64,000 nucleotides of DNA, from the NCBI RefSeq assembly GCF_049898325.1, contig NZ_JAFCXL010000019.1, positions 37,063 to 101,062 of the forward strand, in the 5' to 3' direction. This document shows, piece by piece, positions 9,354 through 17,796 of this stretch. The translations under genes were made by a program, and so were the position numbers. This DNA is from JAFCUW01 sp049898325 (GTDB taxonomy: Bacteria; Pseudomonadota; Gammaproteobacteria; Burkholderiales; Burkholderiaceae_D). The notes under the pieces are model-generated. The model was given only the letters and a program-made list of their open reading frames with translations, had not been told where the DNA came from and did no database searches. Numbering within the stretch: position 1 is the first letter of the stretch; every line of letters starts with the position of its first letter.

Positions 9354-11150
9354 ATGGACCCCGATATGAACCAGACTGATCCTCAAGCCATCGCCAGCCA
9401 GTGGATGGCGCAGTGTTCCGATCCCGCCGTCTGGCAGAAATGGATGACGGACATGACGCCGGCCACGCCCCCGCTGAGCGGCGCGCTGGCCGATGTCGCA
9501 GCCCAGATCGACCCCGCCACGCTGGAAGGATTGCGCGCCAGCTACCTGCAAAAGGCCATGGGCTTGTGGCAGGACATGGTGGCCATGAAAACCCCCGTGC
9601 TGACGGACCGCCGCTTCGCCGCCCCCGAGTGGCGCGCCAATCCGCTGGCCGCCTTCAGCGCCGCCTCCTACCTGCTCAATGCGGAGTTTCTGACCGCCAT
9701 GGCCGATGCGGTCAGCGCCGCGCCACGCGAGCAGCAAAAAATCCGCTTCGCCGTGCAGCAGATGGTCGATGCCATGTCGCCCGCCAATTTCCTTGCGACC
9801 AACCCGGAAGCCCAGCAGAAGCTGATCGACAGCAAGGGCGAGAGCCTGACCCGGGGCCTGCGCAATATGCTGGCCGACATGCAGAAGGGACGCATCTCGC
9901 TGTCGGACGAATCGGCCTTCGAAGTGGGCCGCAACGTCGCCACCACGGCCGGCCAGGTCGTGTACGAAAATCCCCTGTTTCAATTGATCCAGTACACGCC
10001 GACCACCGCCCAGGTGCGCGCCGTGCCCCTGTTGATGGTGCCGCCGTGCATCAACAAATTCTACATCCTCGATTTGCAGCCGGAAAACTCGGTGGTGCGC
10101 TACGCCGTCGAACAGGGCAACACGGTGTTCCTGGTGTCGTGGCGCAACCCGAACCAGGACCTGGCCGGCATCGGCTGGGAAGATTACGTCGAGCGGGGCG
10201 CCATCGAAGCGCTCAAAGTGGCCCAGGACATCAGCGGCAGCGACAAGCTGCACGCCTTCGGCTTTTGCGTGGGCGGCACCATCGTCGCCTCCGCGCTGGC
10301 GGTGCTGGCCGCGCGCGGCGAACAGCCGGCCGCCAGCCTGACCCTGCTCACCACCTTGCTCGACTACGAAGACACGGGCGTGCTCGACGTTTTCATCGAC
10401 GAACAGCAGGTGGCCCAGCGCGAGCGCGCGCTGGCCAAGGGCGGCCTGATGCCGGGGCGCGACCTGGCCACCACGTTTTCGTCGCTGCGGCCGAACGACC
10501 TGGTGTGGAACTACGTGCAATCGAACTATTTGAAGGGCAAGGAGCCGCCGCCGTTCGATTTGCTGTACTGGAATTCGGACAGCACCAATTTGCCGGGCCC
10601 CATGTTCTGTTATTACCTGCGCAATATGTACCTGGAAAACAAGTTGCGCATTCCCGGCGCCCTGCGGGTGGGCGGCGCCGCCGTCGACCTGGGCGCCATC
10701 GACGCGCCCACCTTCATCTACGGCTCGAAGGAAGACCATATCGTGCCGCCCGAGGCCGCATATAAATCGCTGGGCCTGCTCAATCCCGGCAACCCGGCAC
10801 GCAATCGCTACGTGCTGGGCGCCTCCGGCCATATCGCCGGCGTCATCAATCCGGCCTCGAAGGGCAAGCGCAGCTATTGGGTCCACGACGGCGCGGGCGC
10901 GGCGCCAGCGACGCCGGTGCGCAAGACGGCCAAGGCCAAGGCGGCAGCGGCCGCTGCGGCTGCGCCGGCCTCGCTGGGCGCCTGGATGGCCGGCGCCACC
11001 GAGCACAAGGGCAGTTGGTGGGGCGAATGGTCGGACTTTCTGGCCACGCATGGCGGCGAGCTGGTGGCATCGCCCGCGCAGGCGGGCAATGCGCGCTTTG
11101 CGCCCATCGAACCGGCACCGGGCAGCTATGTGAAGGTGCGCGCCGAATAA
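9354..11150 (+). CDS. phaC: Class I poly(R)-hydroxyalkanoate synthase PhaC
   Basis: Polymerises (R)-3-hydroxyacyl-CoA into PHA on carbonosomes. The 598-residue protein has the class I N-terminal domain and an alpha/beta-hydrolase catalytic domain with lipase-box-like GFCVGG (Cys305), Asp461 (GSKEDHIVP) and His493 (ASGHIAGVINP). The C-terminal WMAGATEHKGSWW and YVKVRAE ending are typical. Unusual is a roughly 25-residue Lys/Ala-rich insertion at about 515-542 between the active-site His and the GSWW motif. Starts at 9354 or 9366 are both possible; neither has a clear ribosome-binding site. phaR follows; phaA and phaB are not in this window. Confidence 0.95.
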   Translation: MDPDMNQTDPQAIASQWMAQCSDPAVWQKWMTDMTPATPPLSGALADVAAQIDPATLEGLRASYLQKAMGLWQDMVAMKTPVLTDRRFAAPEWRANPLAAFSAASYLLNAEFLTAMADAVSAAPREQQKIRFAVQQMVDAMSPANFLATNPEAQQKLIDSKGESLTRGLRNMLADMQKGRISLSDESAFEVGRNVATTAGQVVYENPLFQLIQYTPTTAQVRAVPLLMVPPCINKFYILDLQPENSVVRYAVEQGNTVFLVSWRNPNQDLAGIGWEDYVERGAIEALKVAQDISGSDKLHAFGFCVGGTIVASALAVLAARGEQPAASLTLLTTLLDYEDTGVLDVFIDEQQVAQRERALAKGGLMPGRDLATTFSSLRPNDLVWNYVQSNYLKGKEPPPFDLLYWNSDSTNLPGPMFCYYLRNMYLENKLRIPGALRVGGAAVDLGAIDAPTFIYGSKEDHIVPPEAAYKSLGLLNPGNPARNRYVLGASGHIAGVINPASKGKRSYWVHDGAGAAPATPVRKTAKAKAAAAAAAAPASLGAWMAGATEHKGSWWGEWSDFLATHGGELVASPAQAGNARFAPIEPAPGSYVKVRAE

Positions 11151-11152
11151 GG

Positions 11153-11172
11153 CCACGGGTGTTTGCCCGTGG
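11153..11172 (+). terminator. Weak hairpin after phaC
   Basis: Seven-base-pair inverted repeat CCACGGG / CCCGTGG with a six-base loop, two bases after the phaC stop. Only two T follow, so it is a weak terminator or an mRNA 3'-end stabiliser rather than a full intrinsic terminator. Confidence 0.4.
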
Positions 11173-11219
11173 TTAACTATGCAAGTGTTGTTGCTGTGTA
11201 TTTACTGTTACTGTGCGTT

Positions 11220-11230
11220 GCAATAATTGC
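11220..11230. promoter_or_regulatory. TTGC-type palindrome upstream of phaR (possible PhaR operator)
   Basis: GCAAT-A-ATTGC is a perfect short palindrome in the 223-base gap between phaC and phaR, in a stretch rich in TTGC/TGC motifs. PhaR proteins are known autoregulators that bind TGC-rich sites upstream of phasin and phaR genes, so this is a reasonable operator candidate. Assignment is by position and composition only. Confidence 0.35.
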
Positions 11231-11373
11231 TGCACCGGGTGGCGCAACATGGTATTTTGGCGGGTAGCCCGACCCGCCCGCAATGGAGACATGAAGAGGC
11301 AGGCAGGCTTTGGAGGCGGCGCCAGCCGTTTTTTCTTCAGAACGCGCTGCGGCGCAATACGTTGGAATTCGCG

Positions 11374-11937
11374 ATGAGTAGTGCAAAAAAAAATAGTGAA
11401 CGCCTGATTAAAAAGTATCCCAATCGTCGTCTGTACGACACCCAGACCAGTTCCTATATCACCTTGACGGATGTCAAGCAGCTGGTGCTCGACGCCGACG
11501 AATTTACCGTCATCGACGCCAAGTCGAACGAGGATCTGACGCGCAGTATTTTGCTGCAGATCATCCTGGAAGAGGAAGCGGCCGGTGCGCCCATGTTCAC
11601 CAGCGCCGTGCTCTCGCAGATCATCCGTTACTACGGCCACGCCATGCAGGGCATGATGGGCTCTTACCTGGAAAAGAACGTGCAGGCGTTTACCGACATC
11701 CAGCACAAGTTCACGGCCGGCCCCGGCGGCCTCGACGCCAAGCCCTTCAGCCCGGAAATGTGGTCGCAGTTCATGAATGTGCAGGGCCCGATGATGCAGG
11801 GCATGATGAACAATTACATCGAGCAAAGCAAAAACCTGTTCGTGCAGATGCAGGAACAGATGCAAAACCAGAGCAAGTCGATTTTCGGGGCGTTTCCGTT
11901 TCCGATTCCGCCTGTGCCACCCAGCGACAAGAAATAA
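11374..11937 (+). CDS. phaR: Polyhydroxyalkanoate synthesis repressor PhaR
   Basis: A 187-residue cytoplasmic regulator that binds DNA and PHA granules and represses phasin genes until polymer appears. The N-terminus has the diagnostic PHB/PHA accumulation regulator DNA-binding domain (IKKYPNRRLYDTQTSSYITL), followed by PHB_acc repeats (GAPMFTSAVLSQIIRYYGHAMQGMMGSYLEKN) and a Met/Gln-rich tail rich in MQEQMQ. ATG 11374 is chosen because homologues begin just before this domain; upstream in-frame ATG at 11227 would translate the intergenic operator region. Gene order phaC-phaR is usual when phaAB are elsewhere. Confidence 0.93.
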   Translation: MSSAKKNSERLIKKYPNRRLYDTQTSSYITLTDVKQLVLDADEFTVIDAKSNEDLTRSILLQIILEEEAAGAPMFTSAVLSQIIRYYGHAMQGMMGSYLEKNVQAFTDIQHKFTAGPGGLDAKPFSPEMWSQFMNVQGPMMQGMMNNYIEQSKNLFVQMQEQMQNQSKSIFGAFPFPIPPVPPSDKK

Positions 11938-12041
11938 TTGCGTCAAGGGGCGGGGGCGGGCGCGAAAGCCACCCTCGTCTGGCGGCGCCTCGCCGCTCGC
12001 GGTACAATGGCAGATTGCCCGCCAGAATACCGCTCCCAGCC

Positions 12042-13493
12042 ATGACCGAACTTCGTCGCATCCCCGCCGCACCCGCCGCAACGTCCACCCCTGCCGCCGC
12101 CGGCTTGCCATTGAGCATCCCGTCGCCCATCGTCACCGTTCCCGGCGTGGCCCCGAAAGTGGGCTTTGTGTCGCTCGGTTGCCCGAAAGCGCTGGTCGAT
12201 TCTGAACAAATCCTCACCCAACTGCGTGCCGAAGGCTACGAGACGGCCAAATCCTACGATGGCGCCGACCTGGTGATCGTCAATACCTGCGGCTTCATCG
12301 ACGCCGCGGTGCAGGAGTCGCTGGACGCCATCGGCGAAGCGCTGGCGGAAAACGGTAAAGTCATCGTCACTGGCTGCCTGGGCGCCAAGAAAGATGCTGC
12401 CGGCGACGACATCATCATGAAGATCCACCCGAAGGTGCTGGCCGTCACGGGGCCGCACGCGCTGGCCGAGGTGATGGATTCGGTCCACTTGCACCTGCCC
12501 AAGCCGCACGAGCCATTTTTCGACCTGGTGCCGGCGCAGGGTGTCAAGCTGACGCCGAAGCACTATGCCTACCTGAAAATTTCCGAAGGGTGCAACCACC
12601 GTTGCAGCTTTTGCATCATCCCGTCCATGCGGGGCGACCTGGTGTCGCGCCCCATCGCCGACCTGATGCTGGAAGCGGAAAACCTGTTCAAGGCAGGCGT
12701 CAAGGAACTGCTGGTCATTTCGCAAGACACCAGCGCCTACGGCGTCGACGTCAAGTTCCGCTCGGGCTTCTGGAACGGCCGTCCCGTCAAGACCCACATG
12801 ACCCAGCTGACCGAAGCGCTGGGCCAGCTGGCCGCCCAGTACGGTGCGTGGATCCGCTTGCACTACGTCTATCCTTACCCGCACGTCGACCAGATCATCC
12901 CGATGATGAGCGGCGGCCATGTGTTGCCTTACCTCGACATTCCCATGCAGCACGCGCACCCGGAAGTGCTGCGCCGCATGAAGCGTCCCGCCAGCGGCGA
13001 AAAAAATCTCGACCGCATCCAGGCCTGGCGCGCCATGAACCCGGACCTGACGATCCGCTCGACCTTCATTGCCGGCTTCCCCGGTGAAACCGAGGCCGAG
13101 TTCGAGTACCTGCTGGAATTTTTGAAGGAAGCGCAGATCGACCGCCTCGGTTGCTTCGCCTATTCGCCGGTGGCGGGCGCCACCGCCAACCTGCTCGAGA
13201 ACCCGGTACCGGAAGCGCTGCGCGAAGAACGCCGCGCCCGCGTCATGCTGCTGCAGGAAGAAATTTCCGCCAAGCGCCTGCAGGCCAAGGTGGGACGCAC
13301 CGTGCGCGTGCTGATCGATGAAGTCAACGCCCGCGAAGCGATCGGCCGCTCGGCCGCCGATGCGCCGGAAATCGATGGCGTGGTGCACATCAAGAAGTCG
13401 CTGATGCCAGGCAAAAAACTGGTGGTGGGCGAATTCGCCGACGTGCTCGTCACCAGCGCCGACGCGCACGACCTGTGGGCCTCGGTGGCCTGA
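12042..13493 (+). CDS. rimO: Ribosomal protein S12 methylthiotransferase RimO
   Basis: Radical-SAM enzyme that methylthiolates the conserved Asp of ribosomal protein S12. The 483-residue protein carries the UPF0004 domain with cluster ligands Cys47 (SLGCPKALVDSE), Cys83 (VNTCGFI) and Cys112 (TGCLGAKK), the radical-SAM motif CNHRCSFC at about 184-191, and a C-terminal TRAM domain. The first about 38 residues are an Ala/Pro-rich extension. The stop codon overlaps the start of metC (TGATG). Confidence 0.95.
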   Translation: MTELRRIPAAPAATSTPAAAGLPLSIPSPIVTVPGVAPKVGFVSLGCPKALVDSEQILTQLRAEGYETAKSYDGADLVIVNTCGFIDAAVQESLDAIGEALAENGKVIVTGCLGAKKDAAGDDIIMKIHPKVLAVTGPHALAEVMDSVHLHLPKPHEPFFDLVPAQGVKLTPKHYAYLKISEGCNHRCSFCIIPSMRGDLVSRPIADLMLEAENLFKAGVKELLVISQDTSAYGVDVKFRSGFWNGRPVKTHMTQLTEALGQLAAQYGAWIRLHYVYPYPHVDQIIPMMSGGHVLPYLDIPMQHAHPEVLRRMKRPASGEKNLDRIQAWRAMNPDLTIRSTFIAGFPGETEAEFEYLLEFLKEAQIDRLGCFAYSPVAGATANLLENPVPEALREERRARVMLLQEEISAKRLQAKVGRTVRVLIDEVNAREAIGRSAADAPEIDGVVHIKKSLMPGKKLVVGEFADVLVTSADAHDLWASVA

Positions 13494-14665
13494 TGAAAAA
13501 GTCTCTCCAGACCGCCCTGGTCCACAGCGACTACACGGCGCCAGCGGGCTTCGGCGCCTACCCGGTGGCCATCCACCATGCCTCGACGGTGTTGTTCAAG
13601 GACGTCGCGGCCATGCGCTCGGGCAACTGGAAAGACAAGCAGTCCTATACCTACGGCCTGCACGGCACGCCCACCACGTTCACGCTCGAAGCGAAGCTGG
13701 CCGAGATCGAAGGGGGCAGCGACTGCCTGCTGGCGCCGAGCGGCCTGGCGGCCATTGCCATGGTCGACTTCGCGCTGCTGACGACGGGCGATGACGTGCT
13801 GCTGCCGGACAATGTCTACAATCCCAACCGCGAACTGGGCAACTGGCTCACGCGCGATTTCGGCATCACCGCGCGCTATTACGATCCCATGATCGGCGCC
13901 GGCATCGCCGATCTGATCTTGCCCAACACCCGGTTGATCTGGACCGAGGCGCCCGGCTCCGTGTCGATGGAAGTGCCGGACCTGCCGGCCATCTGCGCGG
14001 CCGCCCACGCGCGCGGTGTGCTCGTCGCGCTCGACAATACCTGGTCGGCCGGCCTGGCCCTGCGCGGCTTTGACCTGGGCGTCGACATCATCATGCATGC
14101 GCTGACCAAGTACCAGTCGGGCGGCTCGGACGTGCTGATGGGCGCCATCATCACGCGCGACAAAGCCTTGATCGAACGCATCGCCCTCGCGCACATGCGC
14201 CTGGGCATGGGCGTCAGTGCCGATGATGCCTACCTGGTCATGCGCGGCCTGCCCAGCATGAAGTTGCGCTTCGACGCCCACGACGCCGGTGCCCGCCAGG
14301 TCGCGCGCTGGCTCAAGGGGCGAGCGGAGATTGCCAGGGTGCTGCACCCGGCCTTTGCCGATTGCCCCGGCCACGCCACCTGGCAGCGCGATTTCACGGG
14401 CGCGGGCGGCCTGTTTTCCGTCGTCTTCCACAGCGCCTACGGGGAAGCCGACACCGACCGGTTTGTCGACGCGCTCACCCTGTTCGGGATCGGCTACAGC
14501 TGGGGCGGCGCCAACAGCCTGGTCATGCCGTACCGCATCCAGGCCATGCGCCGTGACTGGCCCGACCAGGGCATCCTGGTGCGCTTCAATATTGGCCTGG
14601 AAGACCCCGCCGACCTGATCGCCGATATCGAACATGCCCTGGGGAGCTTGCCGGCAGTGGCTTGA
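13493..14665 (+). CDS. metC: Cystathionine beta-lyase MetC
   Basis: PLP enzyme of the Cys/Met metabolism family that cleaves cystathionine to homocysteine, pyruvate and ammonia in methionine synthesis. From ATG 13493 it has 390 residues. The PLP lysine is Lys206 in MHALTKYQSGGSDV, and YTYGLHGTPT and GLAAIAMVDFALL are family blocks of the proteobacterial MetC subgroup. The start overlaps the rimO stop by one base, so it is read from the rimO transcript. It ends before a bidirectional terminator. Confidence 0.92.
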   Translation: MKKSLQTALVHSDYTAPAGFGAYPVAIHHASTVLFKDVAAMRSGNWKDKQSYTYGLHGTPTTFTLEAKLAEIEGGSDCLLAPSGLAAIAMVDFALLTTGDDVLLPDNVYNPNRELGNWLTRDFGITARYYDPMIGAGIADLILPNTRLIWTEAPGSVSMEVPDLPAICAAAHARGVLVALDNTWSAGLALRGFDLGVDIIMHALTKYQSGGSDVLMGAIITRDKALIERIALAHMRLGMGVSADDAYLVMRGLPSMKLRFDAHDAGARQVARWLKGRAEIARVLHPAFADCPGHATWQRDFTGAGGLFSVVFHSAYGEADTDRFVDALTLFGIGYSWGGANSLVMPYRIQAMRRDWPDQGILVRFNIGLEDPADLIADIEHALGSLPAVA

Positions 14666-14734
14666 TGCCGGCGCATCGCGATGCGCCGCGGCGCTGGCAA
14701 GGATGCGCTTTCACGGCCATGGTGAAAGCGCCAT

Positions 14735-14769
14735 AAAAAAAGCGCGCCTTGCGAAAGGCGCGCTTTTTT
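14735..14769. terminator. Bidirectional terminator, metC / cheV
   Basis: Ten-base-pair GC-rich stem (14741-14750 with 14755-14764) and GCGA loop, flanked by A-run on the left and T-run on the right, so it can stop transcription in both directions. It separates convergent metC (ends 14665) and cheV (ends 14787). Confidence 0.88.
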
Positions 14770-14786
14770 AACGAGGGCAGTGCCGG

Positions 14787-15746
14787 TCAGTTCTTCAGGA
14801 CCTGGCGCAGTGCCGCGGCCAGTTCGTCGGCGTTAAATTTCGCCACGTAGGCATCGGCGCCCACCGACTTGACGTGTTCTTCGTTCGTGGTGCCCGACAG
14901 GGACGAGTGGATCAGCACGGGCAAGTCCTTGAAGCGGTTGCTTTTCTTGATCGAACGGGTCAGGGTGAAGCCATCCATTTCCGGCATTTCCAGATCCGTC
15001 AGCACCATCGCCACGCGGTCGTAGACGCTGCGGCCATCCGCTTCGGCCTGGTTGGCGATAATGTTCAACTGGTCCCAGGCTTCCTTGCCGGACTTGGTCA
15101 TGATGAAGGGCAAGCCCATCGCATCGAGACCCTGTTCGATGAGGGCGCGCGCCACCACCGAATCGTCGGCGGCCAGCACCACGCAGCCGGGCTTGATCTT
15201 GATCGGTGCGCCGATGGTGGCCGCGTTGACGTCGGGCCGGTCGGACGGATTCATATTGCGCAAGATGGTTTCCAGGTCGAGCACCTGGGCCAGGCGCGGG
15301 CCGGCGGCGTCGTCTTCCAGGCGGGCGATACTGGTGACCAGGCCACCGGTGCCGGCGCTGCGTTCGGCCGACATCACCGAACTCCAGTCGAGACGGACGA
15401 TTTCCTCGACCGATTCGACGGCGAAGGCCTGGGTGGTGCGGGCAAATTCCGTCACCAGCATGATGTTCAGGCCGCTTTTCGGCACGCAACCGGCGATGGC
15501 CGGCAGGTCCAGCACCTGGATGATGGCGCCGCGCAGGTTGACCACCCCCAGCACATGATCCATGGCGCCGGCGATGGCCGTCACTTCCGGCATCGCGACA
15601 ATTTCGCGGATCTTGAAAACGTTGATGCCGAACAGCTCGTTGCGGTCGCCGTTCTTGTCAGCGCCGAGGCGAAAAAGCAGCAACTCAAACTTGTTGGTGC
15701 CGGTCAAATTGCTGCGCTCGTCGACTTCCTGCTGAACGTTTTTCAT
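14787..15746 (-). CDS. cheV: Chemotaxis coupling/response protein CheV
   Basis: A 319-residue protein with an N-terminal CheW-like coupling domain (about 18-160) and a C-terminal receiver domain (about 185-317). Receiver residues are Asp194/Asp195, phospho-acceptor Asp251 (VLTDLEMPEMDGF), Ser281 region (IHSS) and Lys303 (VAKF). CheV couples chemoreceptors to CheA and is phosphorylated as an adaptation device or phosphate sink. It is a stand-alone gene here, away from a che operon; a chemoreceptor gene lies 40 kb further right. No sigma-28 promoter was recognised upstream. Confidence 0.95.
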   Translation of the reverse strand: MKNVQQEVDERSNLTGTNKFELLLFRLGADKNGDRNELFGINVFKIREIVAMPEVTAIAGAMDHVLGVVNLRGAIIQVLDLPAIAGCVPKSGLNIMLVTEFARTTQAFAVESVEEIVRLDWSSVMSAERSAGTGGLVTSIARLEDDAAGPRLAQVLDLETILRNMNPSDRPDVNAATIGAPIKIKPGCVVLAADDSVVARALIEQGLDAMGLPFIMTKSGKEAWDQLNIIANQAEADGRSVYDRVAMVLTDLEMPEMDGFTLTRSIKKSNRFKDLPVLIHSSLSGTTNEEHVKSVGADAYVAKFNADELAAALRQVLKN

Positions 15747-15838
15747 CTGTGCTCTCGATGGTTGAATGAACTGTTCGACAGTATGCCAGCAACTTCACCA
15801 TTGCTGTACAGTAATTTTTCAACGGCGAGGCTAGAGCG

Positions 15839-16192
15839 CTACACTGGCATCGCCTTGTTATTATTCAGATCAACAAAACCGCGAATGACCCGGTACACAT
15901 ACCAGATCCATGCAAGGCCCCAGACGATGAACGGTCCGACGATGGTGAAGAACAGGCACCAGCCCACCAGCGCCCACAGCAGCGAGAACCAGAAGGTGCG
16001 GATCATCCACGTATGGTGGCTATGGACGAAGGTGCCCTCGGTGCTGGGGCGCTTGATGTAGTTGGCGATCAGCGGGAGCAGCGAGAGCGTGCCCAGCGAA
16101 AAGAGGAAGACCACGGCGTGCACCACGTACATGACGCGGGCGAAATTTTTGGCGTCTTCGAGCTCGTTGTCCATGACCAGTATTTGTGACAT
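15839..16192 (-). CDS. Small integral membrane protein (DUF4870-like)
   Basis: A 117-residue protein with about three hydrophobic segments: VMYVVHAVVFLFSLGTLSLL, FWFSLLWALVGWCLFFTIVG and a following FIVWGLAWIWYVYRVIRG. The layout and the RVIRGF ending resemble the DUF4870 family of small inner-membrane proteins of unknown function. ATG 16192 is preferred because AAAGGAG lies five bases upstream; a GTG six bases earlier is also in frame. It follows trxC on the same strand by 51 bases. Confidence 0.7.
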   Translation of the reverse strand: MSQILVMDNELEDAKNFARVMYVVHAVVFLFSLGTLSLLPLIANYIKRPSTEGTFVHSHHTWMIRTFWFSLLWALVGWCLFFTIVGPFIVWGLAWIWYVYRVIRGFVDLNNNKAMPV

Positions 16193-16243
16193 ATGCACTC
16201 CTTTGTTAATGATGTTTCAACTAAAACCGCACGAGCTAGTTAT

Positions 16244-16702
16244 TTACCGGGATTGCGTCGCCGGCAGATGTGTGCGTGCCCATTGCACGATGGCGCGGGT
16301 GTCGATGGCGCCGGCCTGGCGGGCGATTTCGCGGCCGTTGTGAAACAGCGCCAGCGTGGGAATCGAGCGGATGTTCCAGCGCGCCGCCAGGTCCTGGGCC
16401 TGCTCGGTATCGACTTTCAGCAGGCGCATGGCAGGCTCGAGCTCGCTGGCGGCCTGCTGATAGGCTGGCGTCATCACCTTGCACGGTCCGCACCACGGCG
16501 CCCAGAAATCGACCAGCACGGCAATGCTGCTGCGCTCGATGTGGCGGTTGAAGCGGGCGCTGACGACGTCGAGCGGGCGGCCCTGGAACAGGGGCTGGCC
16601 GCACTTGCCGCAGTCCGGATGGTCGGCCAGGCGCGCATGGGCGAGGCGGTTGACGGCGTCGCAGTGAGGGCACACCACATGCTCGTAGATTGTTTCACTC
16701 AT
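16244..16702 (-). CDS. trxC: Thioredoxin 2 (TrxC)
   Basis: Cytoplasmic zinc-binding thioredoxin of 152 residues. The N-terminal zinc ribbon has two Cys pairs (Cys11/Cys14 in CPHC and Cys31/Cys34 in CGKC), then the thioredoxin fold with WCGPC at 70-74 and the cis-proline motif RSIPTL. TrxC is the oxidative-stress thioredoxin of many proteobacteria and responds to OxyR in E. coli; no OxyR site was identified here. The ATG at 16702 gives the normal start METIYEH-type leader (here MSETIYEHVVCPHC). Confidence 0.95.
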   Translation of the reverse strand: MSETIYEHVVCPHCDAVNRLAHARLADHPDCGKCGQPLFQGRPLDVVSARFNRHIERSSIAVLVDFWAPWCGPCKVMTPAYQQAASELEPAMRLLKVDTEQAQDLAARWNIRSIPTLALFHNGREIARQAGAIDTRAIVQWARTHLPATQSR

Positions 16703-16877
16703 TGCAGGTCGGGCTCCATTTTTCTGTTAACAGGATTGTAAATCCGGCGCACGAACGCGGGGTGTTCGTTAGCGCGCGGCCACACTGCGGGGGGGCGCCG
16801 CAGAATTGCACTATAAACAATTTTTTCGTCCGCCGACGCGCGCCACGCAGTGCTGGTGCGCAAAGTGATGGTGGCGG

Positions 16878-17591
16878 TCAGGCCGACGCGCCGCCGGCGT
16901 GCTCGTGCGTGGTACGCACGCCGGCAAGGTGCGCTGCAGGCACGGCGGGGCGCTGTGGCAGGCCAGGGTAGCCGATCAGCGCCGCCGCCTCGATGGCGTC
17001 GCCCAGGCACATGTGCGGGTTGAGCGACTTGACCAGCGCCGCCGTCAGTGGCCCGTGCGCGTAGAGTTGCTCGATACTGGCCAGCGGTGGCTCGCATTCA
17101 AAATAATCGACGGCGTATTCGTAATAGCAGCTGGCCGGCGCCAGCAGGATCGACAGGTAGTCCTCGGAGCCGTCGTAGCGGTGCTGGAGGCGGCCGTCCG
17201 AAGCGGTCAGCCTCGACCAGGCCGCGTCGCTGGCGCCGCGCCAGTAACAGAAGCTCACCTTGTCCATCTGCAAGGACGCATGGTGCAGCAGGGGCGCGAA
17301 GGCGTCCGGCAACGTCGCCTGCGCCTGCAGCGCCATCGCGCGCGCCTGGGCATGCGGCAGCTCCTGCACGTGGCCCTTGATGATGGCGCCCGCGCCCGAC
17401 AGGTGCAGATACCAGTGATCGCCCTCGCCATTGCCCATCGCGGCGAGGTGCTCGCCGGCGGCGAAGCCGGGATCGTAGCTGAAATAACGGTAGTCGACTT
17501 CGGGACAGATGATCGCGTCCAGCAGGGCCAGCGCCATGGCGCGCTGCGCCAACAGGCGTGGGTGGGGAAGAGACTGGGGATCGAGCTGCAT
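16878..17591 (-). CDS. Hypothetical protein, 237 residues
   Basis: Not recognised. From ATG 17591 (MQLDPQSLPHPRLL) the product is 237 residues, soluble-looking, without signal peptide or membrane segment. It has several acidic-aromatic patches: CPEVDYRYFSYDPGF near residue 30, DKVSFCYWRG in the middle and CYYEYAVDYFECEPP near 160, suggestive of a compact alpha/beta domain. A longer in-frame start at 17714 would cross the upstream low-GC region and gives an unconserved-looking basic leader, so it was not chosen. It stands alone between trxC and the DMT transporter gene, all on the minus strand, with 175 and 205 base gaps. Confidence 0.6.
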   Translation of the reverse strand: MQLDPQSLPHPRLLAQRAMALALLDAIICPEVDYRYFSYDPGFAAGEHLAAMGNGEGDHWYLHLSGAGAIIKGHVQELPHAQARAMALQAQATLPDAFAPLLHHASLQMDKVSFCYWRGASDAAWSRLTASDGRLQHRYDGSEDYLSILLAPASCYYEYAVDYFECEPPLASIEQLYAHGPLTAALVKSLNPHMCLGDAIEAAALIGYPGLPQRPAVPAAHLAGVRTTHEHAGGASA

Positions 17592-17796
17592 GTCGGCCTT
17601 TGGTGGTGTCCGCCTGCGCGTGCGGCGAAAGGCCGAACCAGCATGCACAGGGTGGTCAATTGGTGGGTCTATACTCCCATGAAAAACATTTGACCCGCAA
17701 TCAGAATCCGGCAAGATTGTTTAGCGAGCAACACGTTCAGTTGTTTGCGGACAACGAAGTGTTGCTTTCGTCAATACATTGGCAGCACCTGCCGCC

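Noticed and set aside
9066..11156. Very long open frame antisense to phaC, and similar ones antisense to the aminotransferase (3405-5162), livMG (19450-21381), the OPT gene (33530-35410) and comEC (56871-59603)
   Set aside because: High-GC coding DNA produces long antisense frames; the products are low-complexity (Gln/Arg/His/Asp-rich) with no domain, while the sense genes have clear family motifs.
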